A stretch of 64,000 nucleotides of DNA from the NCBI RefSeq assembly GCF_014694385.1, contig NZ_JAAOCA010000006.1:149272-213271 (forward strand), given 5' to 3'. The position numbers and the translations under genes were made by a program. The notes under the pieces are model-generated. The model ran no database searches, was not told the origin of the DNA, and saw only the letters and a program-made list of their open reading frames with translations. The stretch's first letter is position 1; each line of letters opens with the position of its first letter. The stretch comes from Pseudomonas typographi. GTDB taxonomy: Bacteria > Pseudomonadota > Gammaproteobacteria > Pseudomonadales > Pseudomonadaceae. This document shows positions 19,206 through 29,785 of the stretch, one piece after another.

Positions 19206-20029
19206 GGTAACCGGCCCAGGCTGATGCGTTCATGGCCGCCAAGGTCTCGATGGCTTTGCACCTGCTCGAAGCCGCGCTGGGCGAACAATTCGCGCACCCG
19301 TACAGCCTGGTCATAGCCGTGCTCGAGCAGCAGCCAGCCGCCGGGGGTGAGGTATTGCGGCGCCTGGGCAATGATCTGGCGGATATCGTCCAGCCCATCG
19401 GGGCCCGACACCAAGGCGCTGGCCGGTTCGAAACGCACATCGCCGGCCGCCAGGTGCGGGTCTTCGGTAGCAATGTAAGGTGGGTTGCTGGCGATGAGTT
19501 CAAAGCGCTCGCCAGCCAGCGCGCCGAACCAGTGGCTGGCCCGCACCCGCACGTTGTTCAGCGCCAGGCGCTGGCGGTTGCGTTCGGCCAATGCTACCGC
19601 CTGCGGCACGCGGTCTACCGCGGTCACTTGCCAACCGGCACGTTCCCGGGCCAAGGCCAGGGCAATCGCGCCGCTGCCGGTGCCCAAGTCGAGCACCCGC
19701 GCCGTTTGGGCCGGCAGCAGTTGCAACGCGGTTTCCACCAACAGCTCGGTTTCCGGGCGGGGGATCAGCGTATGCGGCGCCACTTCCAGGTCGAGCGACC
19801 AAAAGCCTTGCTGCCCGAGTATATAGGCCACCGGCTCACCGGCACGGCGCCGCGCCAGGAAGCTGGCGAAAGCCGCGGCCGCCTCGCTACCGACGATGCG
19901 CTCGGGCCAGGTGCGCAGGTAACTGCGGGTTTTGCCCAGGGCAGCAGCCAACAGTAGCTCGGCATCCAGTTGCGCGGTGGGCGATTGCGGAAGCTGCGCA
20001 TCGCGCAGCAGGCTTGCGATGATGGTCAT
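19199..20029 (-). CDS. prmC: Release factor glutamine methyltransferase
   Basis: The 276-residue SAM-dependent enzyme methylates the GGQ glutamine of release factors RF1 and RF2. The SAM loop VLDLGTGSGAIALALA (about residues 113-128) and catalytic ASNPPYI (about 180-186) are present. Its start abuts the prfA stop with no gap, so it is made together with its substrate RF1. Confidence 0.95.
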   Translation of the reverse strand: MTIIASLLRDAQLPQSPTAQLDAELLLAAALGKTRSYLRTWPERIVGSEAAAAFASFLARRRAGEPVAYILGQQGFWSLDLEVAPHTLIPRPETELLVETALQLLPAQTARVLDLGTGSGAIALALARERAGWQVTAVDRVPQAVALAERNRQRLALNNVRVRASHWFGALAGERFELIASNPPYIATEDPHLAAGDVRFEPASALVSGPDGLDDIRQIIAQAPQYLTPGGWLLLEHGYDQAVRVRELFAQRGFEQVQSHRDLGGHERISLGRLPC

Positions 20030-21112
20030 TTACTCACCCAGGGCCGCCAGTTGATCGGCCTGGTACTCGGCCAGCAGCGGTTCGATCACAGCCTCGACGC
20101 CGCCGGCCAGCACTTCGTCCAACGCATACAGGGTCAGGTTGACGCGGTGGTCGGTCACCCGGCCCTGCGGGAAATTATAGGTGCGAATACGCTCGGAGCG
20201 GTCGCCGGAGCCCACCAGCAGCTTACGCTCACTGGCGATGGCCGACTGCTGGGCAGTGGTTTGCCGGTCGTTAAGCTTGGCCTGCAACCAGGCCATGGCC
20301 CGCGCGCGGTTCTTATGCTGGGAGCGCTCTTCCTGGCATTCGACCACGATGCCACTGGGCAGGTGGGTAATGCGAATGGCCGAGTCGGTCTTGTTCACAT
20401 GTTGCCCGCCGGCACCGGAAGAGCGGTAGGTATCCACGCGAAGGTCGGCCGGGTTGATCTCGATGGCCACTTGCTCGTCCGGCTCGGGCAGCACCGCCAC
20501 GGTACAGGCCGAGGTATGGATGCGCCCCTGGGATTCGGTGTCTGGCACCCGCTGCACGCGGTGCACGCCAGACTCGAACTTGAGCTTGCCGTATACGTTG
20601 GCGCCTTCGACGCGGGCGATCACTTCCTTGAAGCCGCCATGTTCGCCTTCGCTTTCCGACATTACCTCCACCCGCCAGCCCTGGCGCTCGGCGTAGCGGG
20701 AATACATGCGGAACAGGTCGCCGGCAAAAATCGCCGCCTCATCGCCGCCGGTGCCGGCGCGCACTTCGAGGAACACGTTGCGGCCGTCGTTAGGGTCCTT
20801 GGGCAGCAGCATGCGCTGCAGGCTGGCCTCCAGGGCGAGGATCGCCTCGCGCGCTTCGCGCACTTCTTCCACGGCCATTTCACGCAGGTCTGGGTCGCTG
20901 TCCTTGAGCAGGGCCTGGGCGCCGTCGAGGGCGGCGTGGGCCTTTCGCCAGCCGGCATAGGTTTGCACCACCGGCTCGATCTCGGCGTATTCGCGCGAAT
21001 AGGCACGGAATTTCGCTTGGTCGGTGATGATTTCGGCATCGCCGAGCAGTGCGGTCAGTTCCTCGTAGCGGTCCTGGAGGGCGTCCAGTTTGTTCAGCAG
21101 CGACGCTTTCAT
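20030..21112 (-). CDS. prfA: Peptide chain release factor 1
   Basis: The 360-residue protein ends translation at UAA and UAG. The GGQ tripeptide that triggers hydrolysis is in [17 protein letters not shown] (about residues 227-243), and the C-terminal [16 protein letters not shown] segment is typical of RF1. Length equals E. coli RF1. Its start overlaps the hemA stop by the ATGA arrangement (21109-21112). Confidence 0.96.
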   Translation of the reverse strand: MKASLLNKLDALQDRYEELTALLGDAEIITDQAKFRAYSREYAEIEPVVQTYAGWRKAHAALDGAQALLKDSDPDLREMAVEEVREAREAILALEASLQRMLLPKDPNDGRNVFLEVRAGTGGDEAAIFAGDLFRMYSRYAERQGWRVEVMSESEGEHGGFKEVIARVEGANVYGKLKFESGVHRVQRVPDTESQGRIHTSACTVAVLPEPDEQVAIEINPADLRVDTYRSSGAGGQHVNKTDSAIRITHLPSGIVVECQEERSQHKNRARAMAWLQAKLNDRQTTAQQSAIASERKLLVGSGDRSERIRTYNFPQGRVTDHRVNLTLYALDEVLAGGVEAVIEPLLAEYQADQLAALGE

Positions 21113-22386
21113 TGCGGGGGTTTATCCGTGGGGCCCTCATCGAGGGCGAACAATTCCTGGGCCGTAGCCAGCGCATCGAGGCGGCCTTCGGCAGAGAATT
21201 TCTTCAGTTGCACGCTGGGTGCGTGCAACAGCTTGTTGGTCAGCCCGCGGGCGAGCTGCGCCAGCGCTTCCTCCGCGCTAGCACCGTTGGCCAGCGCGCG
21301 CTGGGCCTTTTGCAGCTCGTCGTCACGCAGGCGTTCGCCCTGTTGGCGGTAGGCGCGCAGCACATCCACCGCCGCCAGTTCGCGCAGCCGCGCCATGAAC
21401 TCGCCAACACCGGCGGCGACCATGTCTTCGGCAGCCTGCGCCGCACCCTGGCGGCTTTTGAGGTTCTCGGCCACCACCTCATGCAGGTCGTCGACAGAAT
21501 ACAGGTAGATGTCGTCGAGCTCGCCCACTTCCGGTTCGATGTCGCGGGGCACGGCGATGTCGACCATGAAGATCGGCTTGTGCTTGCGCAACTTCAGCGC
21601 GCTCTCGACCGCCCCTTTCCCAAGGATCGGCAACTGGCTGGCGGTGGAACTGATCACGATATCGCTGGTGGCCAGCTCTTGTGGGATGTCGGCCAGCAAC
21701 ACGGCGCGTGCGCCGAACTCCTCGGCCAGCAGGCTGGCCCGCTCCAAGGTGCGGTTGGCCACCACGATACGCTGAACGCCTTGCTCATGCAGGTGGCGGG
21801 CGACCAGCGTAATGGTCTCGCCTGCACCGATCAACAGCGCCTGGCTGCGCTGCAGGTCGCTGAAGATCTGCCGGGCCAGGCTCACCGCGGCGAACGCCAC
21901 CGACACTGGGTTTTCGCCAATGGCGGTGTCGGTACGCACCTGCTTGGCGGCATTGAAGGTGGCTTGAAACAGGCGCCCGAGCAATGGCCCCACGGTCCCG
22001 GCCTCCCGCGCCACGGCGTAGGCGGATTTCATCTGGCCCAGAATCTGCGGTTCGCCCAACACCAGCGAATCGAGCCCGGACGCCACCCGCATCATATGCC
22101 GCACGGCGGCATCGCCCTCGAACACATAGGCGCTGGCACGCAGTTCGTCGAGGCTCAGCCGGTGATAATCGGCCAACCAGCGCAACACGGTTTCCGCGGC
22201 CAGGTCGCCCTGCTCCAGGTACAGCTCGCTGCGGTTACAGGTAGACAGAATTGCAGCTTCGCGGCTATGGGTGTGCCGGCACAGCTGCTGCAAGGCATCG
22301 ACCAATTGCTCGGGCGTGAACGCAACGCGCTCACGCACGTCTACCGAGGCAGTCTTGTGGTTGATACCCAGGGCGAGGAAGGCCAT
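21109..22386 (-). CDS. hemA: Glutamyl-tRNA reductase
   Basis: The 425-residue enzyme reduces glutamyl-tRNA(Glu) to glutamate-1-semialdehyde, the first committed step of tetrapyrrole synthesis. Catalytic Cys50 lies in [11 protein letters not shown]. The NADPH site follows around VLLIGAGET, and a dimerisation domain ends the protein. ATG 22386 ([15 protein letters not shown]) matches the family start; the frame extends to 22785, but that extra part crosses the opposite lipoprotein gene. No strong ribosome-binding site precedes this ATG. Confidence 0.95.
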   Translation of the reverse strand: MAFLALGINHKTASVDVRERVAFTPEQLVDALQQLCRHTHSREAAILSTCNRSELYLEQGDLAAETVLRWLADYHRLSLDELRASAYVFEGDAAVRHMMRVASGLDSLVLGEPQILGQMKSAYAVAREAGTVGPLLGRLFQATFNAAKQVRTDTAIGENPVSVAFAAVSLARQIFSDLQRSQALLIGAGETITLVARHLHEQGVQRIVVANRTLERASLLAEEFGARAVLLADIPQELATSDIVISSTASQLPILGKGAVESALKLRKHKPIFMVDIAVPRDIEPEVGELDDIYLYSVDDLHEVVAENLKSRQGAAQAAEDMVAAGVGEFMARLRELAAVDVLRAYRQQGERLRDDELQKAQRALANGASAEEALAQLARGLTNKLLHAPSVQLKKFSAEGRLDALATAQELFALDEGPTDKPPQ

Positions 22387-22564
22387 TGATTGTCGCTGAC
22401 GATGTAAAGAGCCGCCAATTGTCCTACTTCGACGGTTCCAGAACAACCACCGCTCTCTATTGTCCCAATAGGCGAACCGGGATAAGGCCTTGCGTATGGG
22501 TTTTGCCCCTTCGCTTGTGTCATCATGCCGCCAACCGCAGGTCAATCGCCCTAAAAGCCTCTTT

Positions 22565-24292
22565 ATGAATAGAACCCCCGCGTTGCTTCTCGCCCTTGCC
22601 GTGCTCAGCGGCTGCCAAAGCCTGCCGCCTGTCGGCCAGCCATCCGGGCAAGCCGAGGACGACGCCCCCGCCAGTACCCCGGCCAAGCCCGTGCAATATG
22701 CAAGCTTCCCCCCTGGCACGGTGTACAGCCTGCTGGCGGCCGAGCTTTCCGGGCAGCGCAACCGCTTCGATATCGCCTTGGCCAATTATGTCGACCAGGC
22801 GCGCAAAACCCAGGATGCTGGCGTGGCCGAACGGGCTTTGCGCATCGCCGAATACCTCGGTGCCGACCAGCCGGCGCTGGAGATGTCGCTGCTGTGGGCC
22901 CGTAACGACCCGGCCAACGTCGAAGCGCAACGGGCCGCGGCCATACAATTGGCACGTGCCGGGCGTTACGACGAATCCATGGCGTACATGGAAAAAGTAC
23001 TCCAGGGCCGCGGTGAAACCCATTTCGACTTCCTCGCCCTGAGCGCGGCCGAAACCGACAAGCCTACCCGCGACGGGCTGCTCAAGAGCTTCGACCAACT
23101 GTTGGCCAAATACCCGAACAACGGCCAGTTGGTGTTCGGCAAAGCCCTGTTGTTGCAGCAGGACGGCGACACCGCCGGCGCGCTGAAGCTGCTCGAAGAC
23201 AACCCGGCCAAAGACGGCGAAATCGCCCCGGTGTTGCTCCAGGCGCGCCTGCTGCAAGCCACCGACCAGCCCAAGGCGGCGATACGCCTGCTCGAGCGCG
23301 CCATCCGCAAGAACCCCGATGACAAGCGCCTGCGCCTGACTTACGCCCGTACATTGGTGGAACAGAACCGCATCGCCGACGCCAAGGTGCAATTCTCGCA
23401 ACTGCTGCAGCAGTATCCCGAGGACGACGACCTGCGTTATTCGCTGGCGCTGATATGCCTGGAAGAAAAAGACTGGGACGAAGCCGAAGGCTACCTGAAC
23501 GAGCTGATCGACCGCGGCGCCCATGTAGATTCGGCGCACCTTAACCTGGGCCGCCTGGCCGAAGAACGCGATAACGCGCAACGGGCATTGGACCAATATT
23601 CGCTGGTAACCCCAGGGCCGGATTATTTGCCGGCACAATTGCGGCTGGCCGATATCCTGATCGCCAATGGCCGCAGCGATGAGGCCTCGCGCCGCCTGGC
23701 CAGCAGCCGCGCGGCCGCGCCTGACTACGCCGTGCAGTTGTGGCTGGTGGAAGCCGAGGCATTGGCTGACAACGAGCGTAACGACCAGGCCATGGCGGTG
23801 CTGAACAAGGCCTTGGGGCAGCACCCCAACGACTCGAGCCTGCTCTATACCCGCGCCATGCTCGCCGAAAAACGCGGCGACCTGGCCTTATTGGAACGTG
23901 ACCTGCGCACCATCATCGCCCATGAGCCGGACAACGCCATGGCCTTGAATGCGCTGGGCTACACCCTGTCGGACCGCACCACCCGCTATGCCGAAGCCAA
24001 GGCGCTGATCGAAAAAGCCCACGCGCTCACCCCGCAAGACCCGGCCATACTCGACAGCCTGGGCTGGGTGAATTTCCACCTGGGCGACCTCGACAGCGCC
24101 GAGCGCTACCTGCGCCAGGCCTTCAGCCTGTTCCCCGACCATGAAGTGGCCGCCCACTTGGGTGAAGTGCTATGGACCCGTGGCAAGCAGCGCGAAGCGC
24201 GGCAAGTGTGGGCCGCCGGCCTCAAGGACCAGCCCGACAGCCCCCTGGTGCACAGCACTGTGTTGCGCCTGACCGGATCGGAGACGCTCTGA
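22565..24292 (+). CDS. TPR-repeat outer-membrane lipoprotein
   Basis: The 575-residue precursor has a lipobox LSGC with Cys17 and about a dozen tetratricopeptide repeats, including [20 protein letters not shown] near the N-terminus and [20 protein letters not shown] near residues 460-480. TPR lipoproteins act as scaffolds; no enzyme motif is seen. ATG 22565 is chosen because the signal peptide starts there. The frame opens at 22490. lolB follows after 3 bp and ispE overlaps lolB. The gene is divergent from hemA. Confidence 0.85.
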   Translation: MNRTPALLLALAVLSGCQSLPPVGQPSGQAEDDAPASTPAKPVQYASFPPGTVYSLLAAELSGQRNRFDIALANYVDQARKTQDAGVAERALRIAEYLGADQPALEMSLLWARNDPANVEAQRAAAIQLARAGRYDESMAYMEKVLQGRGETHFDFLALSAAETDKPTRDGLLKSFDQLLAKYPNNGQLVFGKALLLQQDGDTAGALKLLEDNPAKDGEIAPVLLQARLLQATDQPKAAIRLLERAIRKNPDDKRLRLTYARTLVEQNRIADAKVQFSQLLQQYPEDDDLRYSLALICLEEKDWDEAEGYLNELIDRGAHVDSAHLNLGRLAEERDNAQRALDQYSLVTPGPDYLPAQLRLADILIANGRSDEASRRLASSRAAAPDYAVQLWLVEAEALADNERNDQAMAVLNKALGQHPNDSSLLYTRAMLAEKRGDLALLERDLRTIIAHEPDNAMALNALGYTLSDRTTRYAEAKALIEKAHALTPQDPAILDSLGWVNFHLGDLDSAERYLRQAFSLFPDHEVAAHLGEVLWTRGKQREARQVWAAGLKDQPDSPLVHSTVLRLTGSETL

Positions 24293-24295
24293 CCC

Positions 24296-24913
24296 ATGCA
24301 ATTGCGCCACTGCCTCGCTGTATGTGCCCTCGCCCTGCTCGCTGGCTGCGCCGGCCTCGGGCCCCGTGAAGCGGTGCAAGGCACCGGCTCGCCCACCCAA
24401 TGGAACGCCAACAAGGCCGTACTCAGCGGCATCAACGGCTGGGAAATCAGCGGCAAGGTGGGCATCCGCGCCCCGCAAGATTCTGGCAGCGGCACCTTGT
24501 ACTGGTTGCAACGCCAAGACTATTACGACATTCGCCTATCGGGCCCCCTGGGCCGCGGCGCGGCTCGCCTGACCGGCCACCCGGGGCAAGTGAGCCTGGA
24601 AGTGGCCAACCAGGGCCGCTACCAGGCCGACAGCCCGGAAACCCTGCTCAAAGAGCAGTTGGGCTGGAACCTGCCGGTATCGCATTTGGTGTACTGGGTA
24701 CGGGGGCTACCCGCGCCCGGCAGCAAAAGTAGCGTAACCCTCGATGGCGACAGCCGCCTGGCCCACCTGGAGCAGGATGGCTGGCGCATCGATTACACCC
24801 GCTACAGCGCGCAAGGCGACTACACCCTGCCCGAGCGCATCAAACTGCAAGGCCAAGACCTCGATGTCACGCTGGTGATCAAGGACTGGCAGCCGCGCCG
24901 GCTAGGCCAATGA
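24296..24913 (+). CDS. lolB: Outer-membrane lipoprotein receptor LolB
   Basis: The 205-residue precursor has the lipobox LAGC (Cys18). The mature half-barrel with [13 protein letters not shown] and the WVRGLPAP loop is typical of LolB, which takes lipoproteins from LolA and inserts them into the outer membrane. It lies 3 bp after the TPR lipoprotein gene, and its stop overlaps the ispE start (ATGA, 24910-24913), the usual lolB-ispE-prs order. Confidence 0.93.
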   Translation: MQLRHCLAVCALALLAGCAGLGPREAVQGTGSPTQWNANKAVLSGINGWEISGKVGIRAPQDSGSGTLYWLQRQDYYDIRLSGPLGRGAARLTGHPGQVSLEVANQGRYQADSPETLLKEQLGWNLPVSHLVYWVRGLPAPGSKSSVTLDGDSRLAHLEQDGWRIDYTRYSAQGDYTLPERIKLQGQDLDVTLVIKDWQPRRLGQ

Positions 24914-25767
24914 ACATGGCCGCGCCACGCCTGACCCTGCCTTCCCCGGCCAAGCTGAACCTGATGCTGCACATTATCGGCCGCCGCGCCGACGGCTACC
25001 ACGAGCTACAAACGCTGTTTCAATTTCTCGATTACGGCGACGAACTCGACTTCGCCCGGCGGGACGATGGGCAAATCCGCCTGCACAGCGACCTGGCCGG
25101 CGTGCCCCATGACAGCAACCTGATCGTGCGCGCCGCACGCGCATTGCAAGCCCAGAGCGGCACCCCGCTGGGCGCCGATATCTGGCTGCGCAAGGTGCTG
25201 CCCATGGGCGGCGGTATCGGCGGCGGCAGCTCCAATGCCGCCACCACCCTGCTGGGCCTGGACCACCTGTGGAAGCTTAACTGGGGCGAAAACCGCCTCG
25301 CCGCCCTGGGCCTGAGCCTGGGGGCCGACGTACCGGTTTTCGTGCGTGGCAAGGCCGCTTTCGCCGAGGGCGTGGGCGAAATCCTCACCCCGGTGCAACC
25401 CGCCGAGCCGTGGTACCTCGTGCTGGTGCCGCAAGTATCTGTAAGTACAGCAGAAATTTTTTCCGATCCGCTGTTGACACGTAACTCGAAGCCCATTAAA
25501 GTGCGCCCCGTTCTCGAGGGAAACAGTCGAAACGATTGCCAACCGGTGGTAGAGCGGCGTTACCCAGAAGTTCGTAACGCTTTGAGTTTGCTAAGTAAAT
25601 TCACTTACGCTAGACTCACCGGCACTGGAAGTTGTGTGTTTGGGGCCTTCCCAAACGAAGCCGAAGCTGATAAGGTCTCGGGCCTTCTGACAGGGACCCT
25701 TACAGGGTTTGTAGCAAAGGGAAGCAACACGTCGTTGTTGCATCGCACGTTACAAGGCCTGTTCTAA
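24910..25767 (+). CDS. ispE: 4-diphosphocytidyl-2-C-methyl-D-erythritol kinase
   Basis: The 285-residue GHMP kinase phosphorylates CDP-ME in the MEP pathway of isoprenoid synthesis. The substrate-binding [20 protein letters not shown] (residues 11-30) and the ATP loop [14 protein letters not shown] (about 97-110) are diagnostic. The 3' third is less GC-rich than the rest, for example around 25435-25600. The stop is 34 bp before tRNA-Gln. Confidence 0.95.
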   Translation: MNMAAPRLTLPSPAKLNLMLHIIGRRADGYHELQTLFQFLDYGDELDFARRDDGQIRLHSDLAGVPHDSNLIVRAARALQAQSGTPLGADIWLRKVLPMGGGIGGGSSNAATTLLGLDHLWKLNWGENRLAALGLSLGADVPVFVRGKAAFAEGVGEILTPVQPAEPWYLVLVPQVSVSTAEIFSDPLLTRNSKPIKVRPVLEGNSRNDCQPVVERRYPEVRNALSLLSKFTYARLTGTGSCVFGAFPNEAEADKVSGLLTGTLTGFVAKGSNTSLLHRTLQGLF

Positions 25768-25801
25768 GAAACGAGTGCCAGGCACTCGGTTGATCCGCCA
25801 C

Positions 25802-25876
25802 AGGGGCGTCGCCAAGCGGTAAGGCAGCAGGTTTTGATCCTGCCATGCGTTGGTTCGAATCCAGCCGCCCCTGCCA
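25802..25876 (+). tRNA. tRNA-Gln (anticodon TTG)
   Basis: The 75-nt sequence folds into a cloverleaf. Acceptor arm AGGGGCG (25802-25808) pairs with CGCCCCT before GCCA. The anticodon stem GCAGG/CCTGC encloses loop TTTTGAT with anticodon TTG. The T arm contains GGTTCGAATCC. CCA is encoded. It sits between ispE and prs, as in other pseudomonads. Confidence 0.97.
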
Positions 25877-25924
25877 TTTTCTCTATACTCATCCAGGTAT
25901 ACCCTCAGCCGGCAGGTACTGCGC

Positions 25925-26866
25925 GTGTCCAAGATGATGGTCTTTACGGGGAATTCAAACCCCGATCTGGCTCGGCGTGTTGTACGTCAGCTTCATATCC
26001 CACTGGGTGATGTTTCGGTCGGCAAGTTTTCCGACGGCGAAATCAGTGCTGAAATCAACGAAAACGTTCGCGGCAAAGACGTTTTCATCATTCAGCCTAC
26101 GTGCGCCCCGACCAACGACAACCTGATGGAGCTGGTAGTGATGGCAGATGCTTTCCGCCGCTCCTCGGCTTCACGTATCACCGCGGTTATCCCCTATTTC
26201 GGTTATGCCCGCCAAGACCGCCGGCCGCGTTCGGCGCGCGTGGCGATCAGTGCCAAGGTCGTGGCCGACATGCTCACCGTGGTCGGTATAGACCGGGTGT
26301 TGACCGTCGACCTGCATGCCGACCAGATCCAAGGGTTTTTCGATATCCCGGTCGACAACATCTACGGCTCGCCCGTACTGGTCGATGACATCGAAGACCA
26401 GCGTTTCGAAAACCTCATGATCGTTTCGCCCGACATCGGTGGTGTGGTGCGTGCCCGCGCCGTGGCCAAGTCGCTGGGCGTCGATCTGGGCATCATCGAT
26501 AAGCGCCGGGAAAAAGCCAACCACTCCGAGGTGATGCACATCATCGGTGATGTGGAAGGCCGTACCTGTATACTTGTCGATGACATGGTCGACACCGCCG
26601 GTACCCTCTGCCACGCCGCCAAGGCGCTGAAAGAGCACGGCGCGGCCAAGGTATACGCCTACTGCACCCATCCGGTGTTGTCAGGCCGTGCCATCGAGAA
26701 CATCGAAGGTTCCATGCTCGACGAGTTGGTGGTGACCAACACCATTCCGCTGTCGGCTGCTGCACAAGCGTGTTCGCGGGTCCGCCAACTGGACATCGCA
26801 CCCGTTGTCGCCGAAGCGGTTCGCCGCATCAGCAACGAAGAATCGATCAGCGCGATGTTCCGCTGA
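25925..26866 (+). CDS. prs: Ribose-phosphate pyrophosphokinase
   Basis: The 313-residue enzyme makes PRPP from ribose-5-phosphate and ATP, and so feeds hpt, upp and nucleotide synthesis. The ATP site around [11 protein letters not shown], the [11 protein letters not shown] flexible loop and the PRPP signature [13 protein letters not shown] are present. GTG at 25925 (SKMMVFTGN) with GCAGGTA upstream gives the usual length; the longer frame begins inside tRNA-Gln. A clear terminator follows. Confidence 0.95.
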   Translation: MSKMMVFTGNSNPDLARRVVRQLHIPLGDVSVGKFSDGEISAEINENVRGKDVFIIQPTCAPTNDNLMELVVMADAFRRSSASRITAVIPYFGYARQDRRPRSARVAISAKVVADMLTVVGIDRVLTVDLHADQIQGFFDIPVDNIYGSPVLVDDIEDQRFENLMIVSPDIGGVVRARAVAKSLGVDLGIIDKRREKANHSEVMHIIGDVEGRTCILVDDMVDTAGTLCHAAKALKEHGAAKVYAYCTHPVLSGRAIENIEGSMLDELVVTNTIPLSAAAQACSRVRQLDIAPVVAEAVRRISNEESISAMFR

Positions 26867-26900
26867 GGGGTAACCCTCCGGCATAGCACTGATGTAAAGC

Positions 26901-26938
26901 GCCCCGCCCTGGCAATTCCGCCCGGGCGGGGCTTTTTT
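26901..26938 (+). terminator. Rho-independent terminator after prs
   Basis: GCCCCGCCC (26901-26909) pairs with GGGCGGGGC (26924-26932), a perfect 9-bp GC stem followed by TTTTTT. It ends the prs transcript and separates it from rplY. Confidence 0.93.
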
Positions 26939-26999
26939 GCCTCGAACGCCCTGCGTCGGTCGCAAACGTGGGGCATACAGGCCAACCTGGAGATACACC

Positions 27000-27608
27000 A
27001 TGAACGAATTTACCTTGAATGCCGAAGTGCGTTCCGACCTGGGGAAAGGTGCGAGCCGCCGCCTGCGTCGTACCGCCGCCCAAGTGCCCGCCGTTATCTA
27101 CGGTGGCACCCAATCGCCTGAGTCCATCAGCCTGCTGGCCAAAGAACTGGCCAAACTGCTGGAAAACGAAGCGGCCTACGCTCACGTGATCGAGCTGAAC
27201 GTCGCTGGCCAAAAGCAAAGCGTGCTGATCAAGGCCCTGCAGCGTCACCCGGCCAAAGGCCATGTGCTGCACGCCGACTTCCTGCGCGTGGTCGCTGGCC
27301 AAAAACTGACCGCCAACGTCCCGGTTCACTTCATGAACCAGGAAGCTGCAGTGAAGAAAGGCGGCGAAATCTCCCACACCGTGACCGAGCTGGAAGTGTC
27401 TTGCCTGCCGAAAGACCTGCCCGAGTTCATCGAAGTGGACCTGGCCGATGCCGAAATCGGCACCATCATCCACCTGTCGCAAGTCAAGGCACCCAAAGGC
27501 GTTGAGTTCGTGGCCCTGGCCCACGGCAACGACCTGGCCGTTGCCAACGTGCACGCCCCGCGCATTCAGGCTGAAGACGCTGAAGGTACAGAAGGCGCTG
27601 CCGAGTAA
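27000..27608 (+). CDS. rplY: Large ribosomal subunit protein bL25 (Ctc form)
   Basis: The 202-residue protein binds 5S rRNA. The N-terminal L25 domain (residues 1-95) starts [22 protein letters not shown]-terminal beta domain of the CTC/TL5 type follows, and the tail is acidic ([11 protein letters not shown]). E. coli L25 lacks this second domain, but pseudomonads have it. ATG 27000 with GGAG about 10 bases upstream is chosen over 26937. Confidence 0.95.
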   Translation: MNEFTLNAEVRSDLGKGASRRLRRTAAQVPAVIYGGTQSPESISLLAKELAKLLENEAAYAHVIELNVAGQKQSVLIKALQRHPAKGHVLHADFLRVVAGQKLTANVPVHFMNQEAAVKKGGEISHTVTELEVSCLPKDLPEFIEVDLADAEIGTIIHLSQVKAPKGVEFVALAHGNDLAVANVHAPRIQAEDAEGTEGAAE

Positions 27609-27615
27609 TCGTGCC

Positions 27616-27646
27616 GCCCAGGTTGCGCACTGTGCACAGCCTGGGC
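27616..27646 (+). terminator. Hairpin between rplY and pth
   Basis: GCCCAGG (27616-27622) pairs with CCTGGGC (27640-27646). The stem continues inward through TGCGCA/TGCACA with one mismatch and a 3-base loop. Only CTT follows, so it may partly terminate or stabilise the rplY message while letting some transcription reach pth. Confidence 0.45.
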
Positions 27647-27674
27647 CTTCTGCCTGCAAGGAAGAGCCCCTGCC

Positions 27675-28259
27675 GTGACCGCCATCCAGTTGATCGTTGG
27701 CCTGGGAAACCCCGGCCCCGAATACGAACAGACCCGGCATAACGCAGGGGCTCTTTTCGTTGAACGCATCGCACGCGACCAACACGTGAACCTGGTCGCC
27801 GATCGCAAATATTTCGGCCTCGTGGCACGCTTTAGCCACAAGGGCCAAGACGTTCGTTTGCTGGTGCCCACCACCTACATGAACCGCAGCGGCCAGGCCG
27901 TGGCGGCATTGGCGAATTTCTTCCGGATTCCGGCAAGCGCCATCCTGGTGGCCCACGACGAACTCGACATTCCGCCGGGCGTCGCCAAACTCAAGCAGGG
28001 CGGCGGCCACGGCGGGCATAACGGATTGCGCGACATCATCGCCGCGCTCGGCAACAACAACGGTTTTCACCGCCTGCGCCTGGGTATCGGCCACCCGGGC
28101 GAGGCGGCCAAGGTGTCGGGTTTCGTGCTCAGCCGCGCCCCGCGCGCAGAGCAAGAAAAACTCGACGCCAGTATCGATTTCGCCCTCGGCGTGCTGCCAG
28201 ACATTCTCGCTGGCGACTGGGCCCGCGCGATGCGTGAGCTGCACAGCCAGAAGGCCTGA
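27675..28259 (+). CDS. pth: Peptidyl-tRNA hydrolase
   Basis: The 194-residue enzyme recycles peptidyl-tRNA released from ribosomes. It begins [20 protein letters not shown], where Asn and His of the TRHN motif are active-site residues, and has the HDELD and [12 protein letters not shown] motifs. The start is GTG with GGAAGAG upstream. ychF follows after 21 bp, a conserved pair. Confidence 0.95.
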   Translation: MTAIQLIVGLGNPGPEYEQTRHNAGALFVERIARDQHVNLVADRKYFGLVARFSHKGQDVRLLVPTTYMNRSGQAVAALANFFRIPASAILVAHDELDIPPGVAKLKQGGGHGGHNGLRDIIAALGNNNGFHRLRLGIGHPGEAAKVSGFVLSRAPRAEQEKLDASIDFALGVLPDILAGDWARAMRELHSQKA

Positions 28260-28280
28260 CTCTTCGAAGAGGGAAGCACC

Positions 28281-29381
28281 ATGGGTTTCAACTGCGGCAT
28301 CGTCGGCCTGCCCAACGTCGGCAAATCCACGCTGTTCAACGCGCTGACCAAGTCTGGCATCGCCGCCGAGAACTTTCCGTTCTGCACCATCGAACCGAAC
28401 AGCGGCGTGGTACCCATGCCCGACCCGCGCCTGGAGGCGCTGGCGGCGATCGTCAAACCCGAGCGCGTGATCCCCACCACCATGGAGTTCGTCGACATCG
28501 CCGGCCTGGTGGCGGGTGCGTCCAAAGGTGAAGGCCTGGGCAATAAGTTCCTGGCCAACATCCGCGAAACCGATGCCATCGCCCACGTGGTGCGCTGCTT
28601 CGAAGACGACAACGTGATTCACGTGTCCAACAGCGTCGACCCCAAGCGCGACATCGAAGTGATCGACCTGGAGCTGATTTTCGCCGACCTCGACAGTTGC
28701 GAGAAGCAACTGCAACGGGTGGCCCGCAACGCCAAGGGCGGCGATAAAGACGCCCTCGCCCAAAAGGCCTTGCTGGAAAAACTCATCGCCCACTTCAGCG
28801 AAGGCAAACCCGCGCGCCGGCTGATGAAAACCCTCGGTGCCGACGAAAAAGCCACCATCCATGGCTTCCACCTGCTCACCAGCAAGCCTGTGATGTACAT
28901 CGCCAACGTGGCTGAAGACGGCTTCGAGAACAACCCGCACCTGGACGTGGTCAAGGCCATTGCCGAGGAAGAAGGCGCCGTGGTGGTGCCGGTGTGCAAC
29001 AAAATCGAAGCGGAAATCGCCGAGCTGGACGACGGCGAGGAAAAAGACATGTTCCTCGAATCGCTGGGGCTCGAAGAAGCCGGCTTGAATCGCGTGATTC
29101 GCGCAGGCTACGCCCTGCTCAACCTGCAAACCTACTTCACCGCCGGGGTGAAGGAAGTGCGCGCCTGGACGGTCCGCGTAGGCGCCACCGCGCCGCAAGC
29201 GGCGGCCGTGATCCACACCGACTTCGAAAAAGGCTTTATCCGTGCCGAAGTGGTGGCCTATGACGACTTTATCCAATACAAGGGCGAAAGCGGGGCGAAG
29301 GAAGCGGGCAAGTGGCGGCTGGAGGGTAAGGAGTACATTGTTAAGGATGGGGATGTGATGCATTTTCGGTTTAACGTCTAA
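28281..29381 (+). CDS. ychF: Redox-regulated ATPase YchF
   Basis: The 366-residue Obg-family protein binds ATP rather than GTP. The P-loop GLPNVGKST is at residues 9-17, the NKIEAE segment replaces the usual NKxD specificity motif, and the C-terminal TGS domain holds the [14 protein letters not shown] region. YchF associates with ribosomes and affects catalase activity and translation start choice. AGAGGGAAG precedes the ATG. Confidence 0.95.
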   Translation: MGFNCGIVGLPNVGKSTLFNALTKSGIAAENFPFCTIEPNSGVVPMPDPRLEALAAIVKPERVIPTTMEFVDIAGLVAGASKGEGLGNKFLANIRETDAIAHVVRCFEDDNVIHVSNSVDPKRDIEVIDLELIFADLDSCEKQLQRVARNAKGGDKDALAQKALLEKLIAHFSEGKPARRLMKTLGADEKATIHGFHLLTSKPVMYIANVAEDGFENNPHLDVVKAIAEEEGAVVVPVCNKIEAEIAELDDGEEKDMFLESLGLEEAGLNRVIRAGYALLNLQTYFTAGVKEVRAWTVRVGATAPQAAAVIHTDFEKGFIRAEVVAYDDFIQYKGESGAKEAGKWRLEGKEYIVKDGDVMHFRFNV

Positions 29382-29785
29382 GCACTGCATTGGACGTGAA
29401 TGAACCGCGCTGGGCCTTTTAAGGGCTACCAGCGTGGGAACCGCTGGGAACTGGTAAGGACGGCGGCTTGAACGGTGCCTTTCCCTTTTTGGGGGCCTTT
29501 GCACGTTACTGGAAAGCAGAAACAGGGCATCCGACGATTAAATAGGGTAGTTTGGACTAATAATTGCCCCCTTTTGGTAGCGTGTGTAAATCCGGGCACA
29601 GACACGAGCCGAACTGATCTACCGGTAGCTCCCTCCCCCGCTGGCACGTTAAACACCTCAGGTCATCGAAATGCTCTACGGAAGACTGAGCGCGAGTGTT
29701 AAACGCCCACACCGCAAACACAGCCCCTCCACGCCTCACGCGTCGAGGGGTTTTTCATACCCAGGCCTGGCCCGCCCGCGTGGGT
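29382..29785. other. Unexplained gap between ychF and the accessory cluster
   Basis: About 400 bp without a convincing gene; frames on both strands are short and lack known motifs. An imperfect hairpin CGCTGG (29408-29413) / CCAGCG (29429-29434) lies after ychF. A plus-strand intrinsic terminator lies at 29724-29755. A small RNA or a remnant left by acquisition of the cluster are possible contents. Confidence 0.5.
29724..29755 (+). terminator. Rho-independent terminator, plus strand
   Basis: CCCCTC (29724-29729) pairs with GAGGGG (29745-29750); ACG/CGT extends the stem past one mismatch, and TTTTT follows. The U-tract is on the plus strand, so it ends something transcribed from ychF or from within the preceding gap, not the minus-strand ligase gene. 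Confidence 0.75.

Noticed and set aside
21049..22389. 446-codon plus-strand frame over hemA
   Set aside because: Antisense shadow of glutamyl-tRNA reductase, which has its catalytic Cys50 and normal length.
22387..22785. Upstream extension of hemA
   Set aside because: It overlaps the lipoprotein signal sequence on the other strand, and the family start is [14 protein letters not shown] at 22386.
26847..29504. 885-codon minus-strand frame across rplY, pth and ychF
   Set aside because: It crosses three well-identified plus-strand genes and a terminator; long antisense frames are common in GC-rich DNA.
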